From an uncultured Alphaproteobacteria bacterium (GTDB lineage: Bacteria > Pseudomonadota > Alphaproteobacteria > Thalassobaculales > Thalassobaculaceae): 46,344 nt of DNA. The stretch spans positions 1-46,344 of the forward strand of contig CALMRI010000027.1 of NCBI GenBank assembly GCA_937776645.1. The letters are read 5' to 3'. Made by a program: the position numbers and the translations under genes. The notes beneath the pieces are model-generated. The model was not told where the DNA came from and made no database searches. It saw only the letters and a list, made by a program, of their open reading frames with translations. Positions 8,255 to 16,240 of the stretch are shown here, one piece after another (within the stretch, counting starts at the first letter, position 1; every line of letters begins with the position of its first letter).

Positions 8255-8623
8255 TTAATCCCCCAACAATGCCGGCAAAAGGGCGGGCTCCGTGGTCGGC
8301 AGGGAGCAGTTTTGTCTTTGGTAGGAATAAGCCGTTGGCGTGTTGTTGGCCAGGGTTTTACCAAATTCCGGATGGCCTGCGGGCGGTAAGTCTTCGGAGA
8401 CCTTGACGTTGACGAACAGCGCGTTCATGACGGTGGCAACCTCGAGATCCTCAGGGCGCCAATAAACTGAATTGTCCTGGTGTCGTGGCAGATGAAGGCT
8501 GGTTTCCTTGCCGAGGCGGCCGCTGGGCGGGGTCGCTCCGAAATGTGACGAGGACAGGAGCTGGCGATCGATCAGGCCGGCATGATCTGGTACCTTAGAG
8601 CGCCGCGATGGTGGCGGCCACAC
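8255..8623 (-). pseudogene. Remnant of a DUF255 (YyaL/SPATA20-like) thioredoxin-domain gene
   Basis: The open frame of 122 residues has no full-length counterpart that I recognise, but its middle matches the start of the DUF255 family. GRLGKETSLHLPRHQDNSVYW corresponds to the usual NRLxxETSPYLLQHxxNPVxW, and VATVMNALFVNVKV corresponds to the stretch that follows the CxxC motif. The segment between them, which should hold the thioredoxin-like CHWCH motif, is missing, and the protein (normally about 700 residues) ends soon after. The first about 30 residues do not look like the family. I infer a gene shrunk by internal and C-terminal deletion, not sequence error, because motif residues themselves are lost. 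It faces mnmE, overlapping its upstream region. Confidence 0.6.
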
Positions 8624-8646
8624 AGCGGAGCAGCAGGAAACAAGCG

Positions 8647-9975
8647 ATGGCGTCGGATGAAGATACGATTTTCGCGCTTAGTAGCGCCCCGGGGCGCGCG
8701 GCCGTCGCGATCATCCGAATTTCAGGCGCGCGCGCGCGCGCGGTCGGCACGGTATTTGGCTGCGCGCTGCCAAGCCCTCGTGAAATTGGCCTGCGTAAGC
8801 TCCGTGATGGCACTCGGATGATCGACCAAGCCCTGGTTTTAGTCTTTGATAAGCCGCATAGTTATACCGGTGAGGACGTTGTAGAATTACAAATTCACGG
8901 TGGGCGCTCCGTATATGACTCGGTTATATTATGTCTTGTTGAGCGGGCCGGGTTTCGGTTCGCTGAGCCGGGGGAATTTAGCCGTCGTGCGGTGCTAAAC
9001 GGTCGTCTTGACCTAACCGCCGCTGAGGCGGTGAATGATCTGGTGAATGCCGAAACCGAGGCACAAAGGCAATTGGCGCTGACGCAGCTTGATGGCGGCC
9101 TAGCCGGGAAATTTGAGGCATGGGCACATAACATATTGCAAGTTCGCGCCCATATAGAAGCCTATATTGATTTTCCGGACGAGGAGATGCCTCTAACGGT
9201 CATCGAGAAATTGACCGAAAGCCTAGCGATTTCCCTGGGGTCGATGGGATCGTTTCTTGACGATAAACACAAAGGCGAGCGGCTGCGCGATGGCCTCCGC
9301 ATTGCCGTGATAGGGCCGCCAAATGCTGGTAAATCGACTTTAATTAACTGGCTCGCCGACCGGGAAGTGGCGATCGTATCCAAGCATGCAGGCACCACTC
9401 GCGATGTGATCGAGGTTCATCTGGACCTTGGCGGGTACCCGGTGGTCGTGGCAGACACCGCTGGGCTACGGGCGGGCGGAGATGAGGTGGAAATAGAGGG
9501 AATGCGTCGGGCCCGGGATTGGGCAGACCGGGCTGATCTTCGAGTTTTGTTGCTGGATGCGACAGTGAGAGGGCTGGGGGACCCCATTGGGCATGGCTTG
9601 GTCGATGGGGATCTGGTGCTGGTCAATAAAGTCGATCTGGTGGACCGCGTTCCGGACTGGCCTGGTTCGCTCCCGGTTTCGATGGCCAGAGGAGACGGGC
9701 TGGTGCAGGCCCTGGAACGCCTAACGACATTGGCTAGAGAGATGATGGATGTGGGCGGCCAGCCGATGATGACGCGGACGCGGCACAGGGCGGCGTTGTT
9801 GCGCTGTCGGGAAAGCGTGGAGCGCGCGTTGGGCGGGCTAAACGCCGAGGTTAGCCCGGAAATTGTGGCCGAAGACCTGAGAGTTGCGGCAGATGATCTG
9901 GGTCGCGTTACCGGGCGTGTCGACGTTGAGGCGCTGTTAGATGTGGTGTTCCGGGACTTTTGTATCGGCAAATAA
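8647..9975 (+). CDS. mnmE: tRNA uridine-5-carboxymethylaminomethyl modification GTPase MnmE
   Basis: MnmE works with MnmG to place carboxymethylaminomethyl groups on wobble uridine 34 of certain tRNAs. The N-terminal formyl-THF-binding domain begins [22 protein letters not shown]. The G domain has the P-loop GPPNAGKST at residues 223-231, then GTTRD, the DTAG switch and NKVD. The protein ends FCIGK with the essential cysteine. I prefer the ATG at 8647 (442 residues) to the GTG at 8608 because AGGAAA lies at the right distance and homology begins there. An alternating GC tract of 17 bases (8726-8742) encodes GARARA and is a possible slippage site, but the frame is intact. The stop overlaps the mnmG ATG (TAATG). 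Confidence 0.96.
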   Translation: MASDEDTIFALSSAPGRAAVAIIRISGARARAVGTVFGCALPSPREIGLRKLRDGTRMIDQALVLVFDKPHSYTGEDVVELQIHGGRSVYDSVILCLVERAGFRFAEPGEFSRRAVLNGRLDLTAAEAVNDLVNAETEAQRQLALTQLDGGLAGKFEAWAHNILQVRAHIEAYIDFPDEEMPLTVIEKLTESLAISLGSMGSFLDDKHKGERLRDGLRIAVIGPPNAGKSTLINWLADREVAIVSKHAGTTRDVIEVHLDLGGYPVVVADTAGLRAGGDEVEIEGMRRARDWADRADLRVLLLDATVRGLGDPIGHGLVDGDLVLVNKVDLVDRVPDWPGSLPVSMARGDGLVQALERLTTLAREMMDVGGQPMMTRTRHRAALLRCRESVERALGGLNAEVSPEIVAEDLRVAADDLGRVTGRVDVEALLDVVFRDFCIGK

Positions 9976-11906
9976 TGTTTCACGTGAAACATCTGGCTGG
10001 GTTGGATAATGGGGTGGGTAGGATGTCGGGACAGTATGACGTCATCGTTATAGGCGGCGGGCATGCGGGCTGTGAGGCGGCGGCGGCTAGTGCCCGCATG
10101 GGCGTGCGGACGTTGCTGCTTACCCATAAGCGCGCGACCATTGGAGAGATGTCCTGCAATCCGGCTATTGGCGGGTTGGGTAAAGGACACCTAGTGCGCG
10201 AGATTGACGCGCTCGATGGGATCATGGCTCGGGCAACTGATGCGTCCGGCATTCAATTTCGCGTGCTGAATCGTAGCAAGGGGCCGGCGGTGCGGGGGCC
10301 GCGAGCGCAAGCAGATCGTGGCCTGTATCGTGAGGCGGTTCAGGACCTGCTTCAATCCCAGGACAATCTTGTGATTGAAGAGGCTGCGGTCGAGGATATC
10401 CTGCTGCGAGAGGATCGCCAGGTGCGCGGCGTTGTCGCCGGGGACGGCCGGGTGTTCGGTTCGCAAAACGTAATCTTGACCACGGGCACTTTTTTGCGCG
10501 GCGTGATTTATCGCGGTGAGGAGCGGATACCAGCCGGCCGTATCGGTGACGCGCCTGCCCTGGGTCTTTCGCTTATGCTCGAGCGGATAGGGTTTCGTCT
10601 CGGCAGGCTGAAGACCGGTACGCCGCCACGGCTTAATCGCAAGACCATTGATTGGGCCGGCCTGGAAGAGCAGCTGGGCGATGTGCCGCCAGAGCCGATG
10701 TCGATGATGGTTGCGGATATTAAAGTGCCGCAACGACCGTGCCACATCACCTATACCACAGAGACAACTCACGCGATTATTCGCGATAATCTTCATCGTT
10801 CCCCGATGTATGCGGGCCGAATCGAGGGGGTGGGGCCGAGATACTGCCCGTCAATTGAGGACAAGGTAGTGCGGTTCGCGGATCGTACCCATCATCAGAT
10901 ATTCCTCGAGCCCGAGGGACTGGACACGGACTGGATTTATCCCAACGGAATATCGACCTCTCTGCCAACGGAGATTCAGGAGCGCTTTGTAGCCTCTATT
11001 CCGGGGCTTGAGAAGGCGGTGATCACGCGAGCCGGGTATGCTATTGAGTATGACCATGTGGATGCTCGAGAACTGAAGAAAACCCTGGAGACTCGCCGCG
11101 TTGAAGGACTTTTCCTTGCCGGTCAGATTAATGGGACGACCGGGTATGAAGAGGCGGCGGCACAGGGGCTGATCGCGGGGGTGAATGCGGCCATTCGGTC
11201 TGGCGCGCCTGGCGACGATTTCGTGGTGGACCGTGCAGAGGGATATATCGGGGTGCTGGTGGATGATTTGACCACCAAAGGCGCGCGAGAGCCCTATCGG
11301 ATGTTCACGTCCCGGGCCGAGTACCGGTTAAGGCTGCGGGCAGACAATGCTGACAGACGGTTGACCCCTCGTGGGATCGAGGTCGGATGTGTTGGTTTTG
11401 AGCGGCGTCAGCACTTTTTCCATAAGCTTGCGGTGATCAACGCGGCCATTGAGGCGCTTCGTGCTTTGAGCGCATCTCCGAGCAAATTGGCCAAAGCGGG
11501 GATCGTCGTCAATATGGACGGCGTCGCCCGCTCTGCCTATGAGCTTTTAGGCCAACCAAATGTCACAGCGGAGATCCTCTCCCGGCTTTGGCCGCAGGTC
11601 ACGAAGATTGAGCCCAGCGCTTTAGAGGCGGTGCGGGCCGATTCGCTTTACTCAGGGTATGTGGCGCGACAGGACGCGGACATTCGTTCCTATCGTAAAG
11701 ATGAGGCCCTACGGCTACCGGATAGTGTGGATTACCAGGGAATTGGCGGGCTATCCAATGAAGTAAGAGAGGCTCTTGATGCGGCAAAACCCCAGACTTT
11801 GGGCCAGGCCGCTCGCATTCCTGGGGTGACGCCGGCAGCGGTCCTGGCTTTGATGCGCCATGTTAAGTCTCGGAATTTTAAAGCAGTGCCTGTGGCTTTG
11901 GATTGA
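9975..11906 (+). CDS. mnmG: tRNA uridine-5-carboxymethylaminomethyl modification enzyme MnmG
   Basis: MnmG is the FAD enzyme partner of MnmE in wobble-uridine modification. I take the ATG at 9975, which overlaps the mnmE stop and makes the protein begin MFHVKH, a sequence forced by the parS site at 9976-9991. An ATG at 10023 ([16 protein letters not shown]) would also leave a complete enzyme of the usual length. The dinucleotide-binding motif [10 protein letters not shown] follows. Further landmarks are [23 protein letters not shown], the GTPPRL motif and the [12 protein letters not shown] segment. The C-terminal helical domain that binds MnmE is complete. The rsmG start overlaps the stop as TGATG, so the operon is tightly coupled. 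Confidence 0.96.
   Translation: MFHVKHLAGLDNGVGRMSGQYDVIVIGGGHAGCEAAAASARMGVRTLLLTHKRATIGEMSCNPAIGGLGKGHLVREIDALDGIMARATDASGIQFRVLNRSKGPAVRGPRAQADRGLYREAVQDLLQSQDNLVIEEAAVEDILLREDRQVRGVVAGDGRVFGSQNVILTTGTFLRGVIYRGEERIPAGRIGDAPALGLSLMLERIGFRLGRLKTGTPPRLNRKTIDWAGLEEQLGDVPPEPMSMMVADIKVPQRPCHITYTTETTHAIIRDNLHRSPMYAGRIEGVGPRYCPSIEDKVVRFADRTHHQIFLEPEGLDTDWIYPNGISTSLPTEIQERFVASIPGLEKAVITRAGYAIEYDHVDARELKKTLETRRVEGLFLAGQINGTTGYEEAAAQGLIAGVNAAIRSGAPGDDFVVDRAEGYIGVLVDDLTTKGAREPYRMFTSRAEYRLRLRADNADRRLTPRGIEVGCVGFERRQHFFHKLAVINAAIEALRALSASPSKLAKAGIVVNMDGVARSAYELLGQPNVTAEILSRLWPQVTKIEPSALEAVRADSLYSGYVARQDADIRSYRKDEALRLPDSVDYQGIGGLSNEVREALDAAKPQTLGQAARIPGVTPAAVLALMRHVKSRNFKAVPVALD
9976..9991. promoter_or_regulatory. 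parS: parS centromere site 1 (perfect)
   Basis: The 16-base palindrome TGTTTCACGTGAAACA matches the chromosomal ParB-binding consensus exactly. It lies at the very start of mnmG, where it encodes the residues FHVKH after the initiator Met. ParB spreads from such sites as a CTP-dependent clamp. Confidence 0.97.
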
Positions 11907-12544
11907 TGGCGGTGGGCGCCGACTATGGGCCGGAGGCGTTTCGGAAGCAAATAGGTGTTTCACGTGAAACACTGGAGCGGCTTGAAACTTATGAAAAGAT
12001 GCTTCGACGTTGGCAGCCGACAATTAATTTAGTGTCTCGGCAAAGCTTGGCCGACGTATGGCGCCGGCATTTTCTCGACAGCGCGCAATTGTTTGATTTG
12101 ATTCCACGAAACGCCCGGTCATTGCTTGATATCGGCAGTGGGGCAGGGTTCCCTGGCCTCGTATTGGCCATCCTCGGCGCAAAGAATGTGCACCTGGTAG
12201 AATCTGATCAAAGAAAATCTACGTTCTTGAGAGAAGCTTCACGTGAAACATCCACCGATGTGACGATTATCAACGCTCGAATAGAGAGCATATCGCCCCA
12301 GGTCTTTGATGTAGTGACGTCTAGGGCTTGTGCGGCACTCGATGTATTGCTTTATTATTCAAAGCCATACCTTGGGCCAGAGACGGTTTGCTTGTTCCCG
12401 AAAGGTCAGTCGGTTGAGGCGGAATTGACTACCGCAAGAAAACGATGGAATATGCGCTATACGGTAGTTCAAAGCGCTTCCGATAGTGCCGGAAGAATAG
12501 TCCGACTGGAGGGCATATTCGATGGGCTTACAACAGCCGACTAG
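11906..12544 (+). CDS. rsmG: 16S rRNA (guanine527-N7)-methyltransferase RsmG
   Basis: RsmG (GidB) methylates N7 of G527 in the 530 loop of 16S rRNA using S-adenosylmethionine; loss gives low-level streptomycin resistance in many bacteria. The 212-residue protein shows INLVSRQSL, the HFLDSAQL motif, and the SAM-binding LLDIGSGAGFPGLVLAIL near residue 73, followed by VHLVESDQRKSTFLREA. The ATG at 11906 overlaps the mnmG stop. Two ParB-type sites lie inside: a perfect one at 11956-11971, encoding GVSRET, and a degenerate one at 12235-12250. The 3' end overlaps parA by 23 bases. The frame is intact. Confidence 0.95.
   Translation: MAVGADYGPEAFRKQIGVSRETLERLETYEKMLRRWQPTINLVSRQSLADVWRRHFLDSAQLFDLIPRNARSLLDIGSGAGFPGLVLAILGAKNVHLVESDQRKSTFLREASRETSTDVTIINARIESISPQVFDVVTSRACAALDVLLYYSKPYLGPETVCLFPKGQSVEAELTTARKRWNMRYTVVQSASDSAGRIVRLEGIFDGLTTAD
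11956..11971. promoter_or_regulatory. parS: parS centromere site 2 (perfect)
   Basis: A second exact copy of TGTTTCACGTGAAACA, 1,980 bases from the first, lies within the 5' part of rsmG, where it encodes the peptide GVSRET. Confidence 0.97.
12235..12250. promoter_or_regulatory. parS: Degenerate parS-like site
   Basis: AGCTTCACGTGAAACA matches the parS consensus at 14 of 16 positions, with both mismatches in the left arm. It lies inside rsmG, 279 bases after site 2. Weak ParB binding is plausible, and the core CACGTG with its right arm is intact. Confidence 0.65.
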
Positions 12545-13349
12545 GGGCCCCGGGGTGCTGGCGCCTCGAATATTGGCGGTAGTGAATCAAAAAGGCGGGG
12601 TAGGAAAGACCACTACCACCATCAATTTGGCGACGGCAATGGCCGCGTGCGATATGAAGGTGTTGATCATTGACCTGGATCCGCAAGGCAACGCGAGCAC
12701 GGGCCTCGGAATTCCACGGACCGGCCGGGACACCGATTCCTATGCGGTGCTAATCGGCACGGCAACAATGACCGAGGCCACCGAGGAAAGTTCGGTGCCT
12801 GGGCTTTGGGTGATCCCCAGTTCGGCGCATTTGTCCGGTGCCGAGATCGAATTGGTTGCCGCGGAAGAGCGCGAGTATCGTCTGCGCGAGGCGATGGTTC
12901 TGCATTTGCAGGGCGCCGGCGCCGATTATGATTATATCCTGATAGACTGCCCCCCCTCTCTGGGATTGTTGACCTTGAACGCGCTTGTCGCGGCTGACGC
13001 GGTTTTGGTACCGCTGCAGTGCGAGTTCTACGCCCTAGAGGGCCTCAGCATGCTGTTGCGGACGGTGGAGCGGGTCCGCAAGGCCTTTAATCCGGCGCTG
13101 AATATACAGGGCGTGGTGCTGACGATGTTTGATATGCGGAATAATCTATCGGAACAGGTTGCCTCGGATGTCCGGGAGCATCTTGGCGATAAGGTTTATC
13201 AAACGGTTATTCCCCGCAACGTCCGGGTTTCCGAGGCGCCTTCCCACGGAATGCCGGTTTTGGTCTATGATCTGCGCTGCGCTGGATCACGGGCATATAT
13301 TCATCTGGCGAGTGAAGTGATCAAGCGGGAACGGAGCCAGGCCGCGTGA
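12522..13349 (+). CDS. parA: Chromosome partitioning ATPase ParA
   Basis: ParA is the DNA-binding ATPase whose gradient moves ParB-parS complexes and so segregates the replicated origin. The deviant Walker A motif KGGVGKTTT is at residues 24-32, followed by the LIIDLDPQGNASTGLG segment; Walker B is DYILIDCPPSLGLLTLNAL. At 275 residues it is a small chromosomal Soj-type ParA without the N-terminal helix-turn-helix of plasmid ParA. The ATG overlaps the end of rsmG by 23 bases and the stop overlaps the parB GTG. Its position a few kilobases from the putative oriC, beside parS sites, confirms a chromosomal role. Confidence 0.97.
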   Translation: MGLQQPTRGPGVLAPRILAVVNQKGGVGKTTTTINLATAMAACDMKVLIIDLDPQGNASTGLGIPRTGRDTDSYAVLIGTATMTEATEESSVPGLWVIPSSAHLSGAEIELVAAEEREYRLREAMVLHLQGAGADYDYILIDCPPSLGLLTLNALVAADAVLVPLQCEFYALEGLSMLLRTVERVRKAFNPALNIQGVVLTMFDMRNNLSEQVASDVREHLGDKVYQTVIPRNVRVSEAPSHGMPVLVYDLRCAGSRAYIHLASEVIKRERSQAA

Positions 13350-14650
13350 GCAGCACCGAAGGTTCCGGCGGAAAGCGTCGACAGCTGGGGCGGGGCTTGT
13401 CGTCCCTGCTTGGTGATGATGGCGATGATGTCGCGCAGACCGACCGGATGCGCCAGACACGCAACATCGCTATTGAGCAAATAGAGCCCGGGCGGGCTCA
13501 ACCGCGCCGTATATTCGACGAAACCGAACTTGATACCCTGGCCGAGAGCATTCGTGAACGCGGGGTCCTACAACCAATTTTGGTGCGTCGGATCGACAAG
13601 GGCGGGGACCGGCTGGAGATCATCGCTGGCGAACGCCGTTGGCGCGCGGCGCAGCGCGCTGGGCTACACGAAATCCCAGCGCTGGTCCGAGAATTCAGCG
13701 ATACCGAGGCCCTTGAAATTGCGCTTATCGAGAACATCCAGCGCAGCGACCTCACCGCCTTGGAAGAAGCCGACGGCTTTCAGCGCCTGATCGACGAATA
13801 CGCGCACACTCAGGAAGACGTCGCGCGCGCGGTTGGTAAAAGCCGGAGCCACGTGGCCAACACACTTCGCCTGCTTACTTTGCCGCCTAAAGCGCAGGAT
13901 TATTTGGCCTCTGGCAGTCTCACGGCTGGCCATGCCCGGGCCTTGCTTGCGTCGCGTGATCCCGATGGATTGGCTGATTATGTGGTCGCGGGCGGGTTGT
14001 CGGTGCGGGCGACCGAGCGCCTGGTCCAGGGACAGGGAAAAGATCGGGCGCGAAAGTCAAAAATCAGCGATAGGGCCCGGCCGCGCGCGGCGCCAGAAAA
14101 GGACGCCGATACTCTTGCCTTGGAGCGAAGCATTACTGAAAGCCTTGGTTTGACGGTGGATATTGCCCCGCGTGACGAGGGCCGAGGCGCGCTCACGATC
14201 CATTATCAGTCGCTGGATCAGCTCGACGATCTTCTTGCACGCCTGACGTCAGTATCGGCCCCTGGTATGGCGCCCGCCGCAGTCTCGGTCGCGATGTGCG
14301 ACGCTAGCGATGCGGATGACTTTGTTTTCTCAGATCACGCAGCCGAGCCGTCGGCTGACGCCATTGATTTTAATGCCTTATTAAGCCAACCCGAATCTTT
14401 TTTTGCATCCGAAGAAGTTGCGGGAGATCTAGGGCCGATCGCTCGGGTTGGCGTAACGTCAACCGACGATGGCGATGAGTCGAGTGATCATGGCGCAGCT
14501 AGTTCGAACCCATTTGTTAGTAGTATCCTCGGTACTTTGGATATCGGGGGAAAAGATACCGCCAGCAATACCGCTGAGCCTGAGCTTGAGCAAACTCCGG
14601 ATCAAGGGTCCGATGACGAACCCGACGAAGAAATAGCAAGTATCGATTGA
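13346..14650 (+). CDS. parB: Chromosome partitioning protein ParB with an unusual acidic C-terminal extension
   Basis: ParB binds parS and uses CTP to slide along DNA as a clamp. Visible parts are the N-terminal ParA-contact segment GRGLSSLLGD (residues 15-24), the CTP-binding box GERRWRAAQRAG (95-106), the ENIQRSDLTALEEA box (129-142), the helix-turn-helix around QEDVARAVGKSRSHVANTLRLL and the dimerisation domain ending LDQLDDLLARL at residue 300. Alphaproteobacterial ParB normally ends about there. This one has some 130 more residues, with about 30 Asp or Glu against a single Lys and a single Arg, and no recognisable fold. The frame stays open with no sign of frameshift. Translation starts at GTG overlapping the parA stop. 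It converges with holA. Confidence 0.95.
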   Translation: MSSTEGSGGKRRQLGRGLSSLLGDDGDDVAQTDRMRQTRNIAIEQIEPGRAQPRRIFDETELDTLAESIRERGVLQPILVRRIDKGGDRLEIIAGERRWRAAQRAGLHEIPALVREFSDTEALEIALIENIQRSDLTALEEADGFQRLIDEYAHTQEDVARAVGKSRSHVANTLRLLTLPPKAQDYLASGSLTAGHARALLASRDPDGLADYVVAGGLSVRATERLVQGQGKDRARKSKISDRARPRAAPEKDADTLALERSITESLGLTVDIAPRDEGRGALTIHYQSLDQLDDLLARLTSVSAPGMAPAAVSVAMCDASDADDFVFSDHAAEPSADAIDFNALLSQPESFFASEEVAGDLGPIARVGVTSTDDGDESSDHGAASSNPFVSSILGTLDIGGKDTASNTAEPELEQTPDQGSDDEPDEEIASID

Positions 14651-14675
14651 GAGTGGCTATTTCATAGCACACTGG

Positions 14676-15710
14676 CTACGCGGAGCGACGGATGGGCCTC
14701 CTGGAAAGACTTATGCCAATTAGCGTTTGGGCGCAAACCACGTCATCGGGCATGCCAGTCGATTTGCAGCGAAATTCCGCTTCCAACAATCGATCAAGGC
14801 ACTGCTCTAGACGAGCCGTGGACCACGACCCGAGTTGGGCCTCGAATTTAGCCTGGCGATTGCGAAAAACCGAGGGCCGCAGACTACCGAGAGCACTACC
14901 CAGTGACAACCCGGCCTCGATTAAGGTTACGGCCTGGTGCAAGCGCTGGAAATGCGAAATCGTCGTTCGCAGGATCCGAACCGAATTCTCGCCATTAGCC
15001 CTGGCCCGCCCCAGCGCCAGATCCAGAGCTAGTCCATTGCCGTCGGCAGTGGCATAGGCGATGTCGTCAACGGCCAGGGACGCGCTGTCGCCGATACTTG
15101 CGACGACGGCACCCAAGGTGACTTCGCCTCCGGCTCCGACCATCAACGAAAGTTTTTCAAGCTCGCTACGAGTTTGCCGCCGATCGCCCCCGAGATTTGC
15201 CGCGAGCTGGTCGAGCGCATCGCGGCCCACCCGCACGCCTAACTCCTCAAGGGTTTGTTTTATGAAATTGACCAGCCCCGCGCCGTCATCGCCATAACAG
15301 GCGAGAGCGCCAAGATTTGGGGCGGATTCAAAAACCCGGCGGAGTTTAGAGCGGGTATCCAGGGCATCGCCTTGGACGACGACCAAGGCCTCGACCGCCG
15401 GGATATCAGCGAGATCCTGGAACCGCGGAGCCAGGGCGTCGGTCGCGCCGCGAACCCAAACCAGCCGGCTGCCCCCGGTGAGCGACATTGCGGTGGCCGC
15501 ATCGATCAATGCAGTCGGGTCCTGGCGCAGCGTATCGCCGGAGAGGATAACCGAGCGGAACGGATCGGACGGGTCCTCGACAACGCTGCGGGCCAGCACC
15601 TCGGCCGTTTCGCTGACATGCCCGGCATCGGGGCCATAGACGAGTATTCCGCGCAAATCCGCCGGGCGATTGGCGAGAATACGCTGCAGATCCCGTTGTT
15701 GAAGTTTCAT
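14676..15710 (-). CDS. holA: DNA polymerase III delta subunit HolA
   Basis: HolA is the delta subunit of the clamp loader and opens the beta sliding clamp. The 344-residue protein shows the family N-terminus MKLQQRDLQRILANRP...GILVYGPDAGHVSETAEVL and the segment VEALVVVQGDALDTRSKLRRVFE. The central GGDRRQTRSELEKLSLM is characteristic, and the C-terminal collar helices contain RANGENSVRILRTTISHFQRLHQA. The P-loop is degenerate, as usual for delta. The start is 8 bases after the lptE stop, so leuS-lptE-holA form a minus-strand operon, as in most alphaproteobacteria. It converges with parB. The frame is intact. Confidence 0.92.
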   Translation of the reverse strand: MKLQQRDLQRILANRPADLRGILVYGPDAGHVSETAEVLARSVVEDPSDPFRSVILSGDTLRQDPTALIDAATAMSLTGGSRLVWVRGATDALAPRFQDLADIPAVEALVVVQGDALDTRSKLRRVFESAPNLGALACYGDDGAGLVNFIKQTLEELGVRVGRDALDQLAANLGGDRRQTRSELEKLSLMVGAGGEVTLGAVVASIGDSASLAVDDIAYATADGNGLALDLALGRARANGENSVRILRTTISHFQRLHQAVTLIEAGLSLGSALGSLRPSVFRNRQAKFEAQLGSWSTARLEQCLDRLLEAEFRCKSTGMPDDVVCAQTLIGISLSRRPIRRSA

Positions 15711-15718
15711 TCCCGCCC

Positions 15719-16240
15719 TCAGGACGCCTGGCGCTGTTTAAAGAACAGGCCCAGACGCAGTCGTATATTATCACTGATAGCATTGACCGCCCGAGCACGG
15801 GCATCGGCTTGGGCGTTGATATTGGCGAATTGAGATTCGACGATATTGAATACAGTCGTCGATTTGCTCACGCCGCGCGTCAAGGGACGGCTCGATGCGA
15901 CGTCGATCAATACATAATTTGCACCGACACGAAGTTTTGCCAAGGTCGAGGTCGCATCGTGCAGAATGACCAAATCCGAGCGGTTCTCCGTAAGCGAAAC
16001 GTCGAGACGGTAGAGCGGCTTGCCGGGCCGTCCCCGCGGCGTCAGCTTGTCTTGCAACGCATTACGCAGGAGCTGGCCCGAACGGTCGGGAATGGGCCCT
16101 ATGCGAATTGCGGCCATATGCCCAACGACATTTGCGTCAGCATCGCCCATTCGCCCATAAAGCGGCTGGAAGCCACAGCCTGCGAGTCCGGCGACCAGGC
16201 CGAACATCACGATCCGACGAGAGGGGTCATGCCACGACAT
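15719..16240 (-). CDS. lptE: LPS assembly lipoprotein LptE
   Basis: LptE plugs the LptD barrel that inserts lipopolysaccharide into the outer membrane. From the ATG at 16238-16240 the protein has 173 residues, with a short signal and the lipobox LAGC at residues 19-22, followed by the typical GFQPLYG. The rest is a small alpha/beta domain ending [10 protein letters not shown]. The start lies inside the 3' end of leuS, overlapping it by 14 bases; this overlap and the leuS-lptE-holA order are family hallmarks. A later ATG at codon 12 would leave too short a signal peptide. The frame is intact. Confidence 0.9.
   Translation of the reverse strand: MSWHDPSRRIVMFGLVAGLAGCGFQPLYGRMGDADANVVGHMAAIRIGPIPDRSGQLLRNALQDKLTPRGRPGKPLYRLDVSLTENRSDLVILHDATSTLAKLRVGANYVLIDVASSRPLTRGVSKSTTVFNIVESQFANINAQADARARAVNAISDNIRLRLGLFFKQRQAS

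Noticed and set aside
9417..10190. 257-codon frame opposite mnmE/mnmG
   Set aside because: Ser/Arg/Pro-rich antisense shadow of two clear genes, with no family features.
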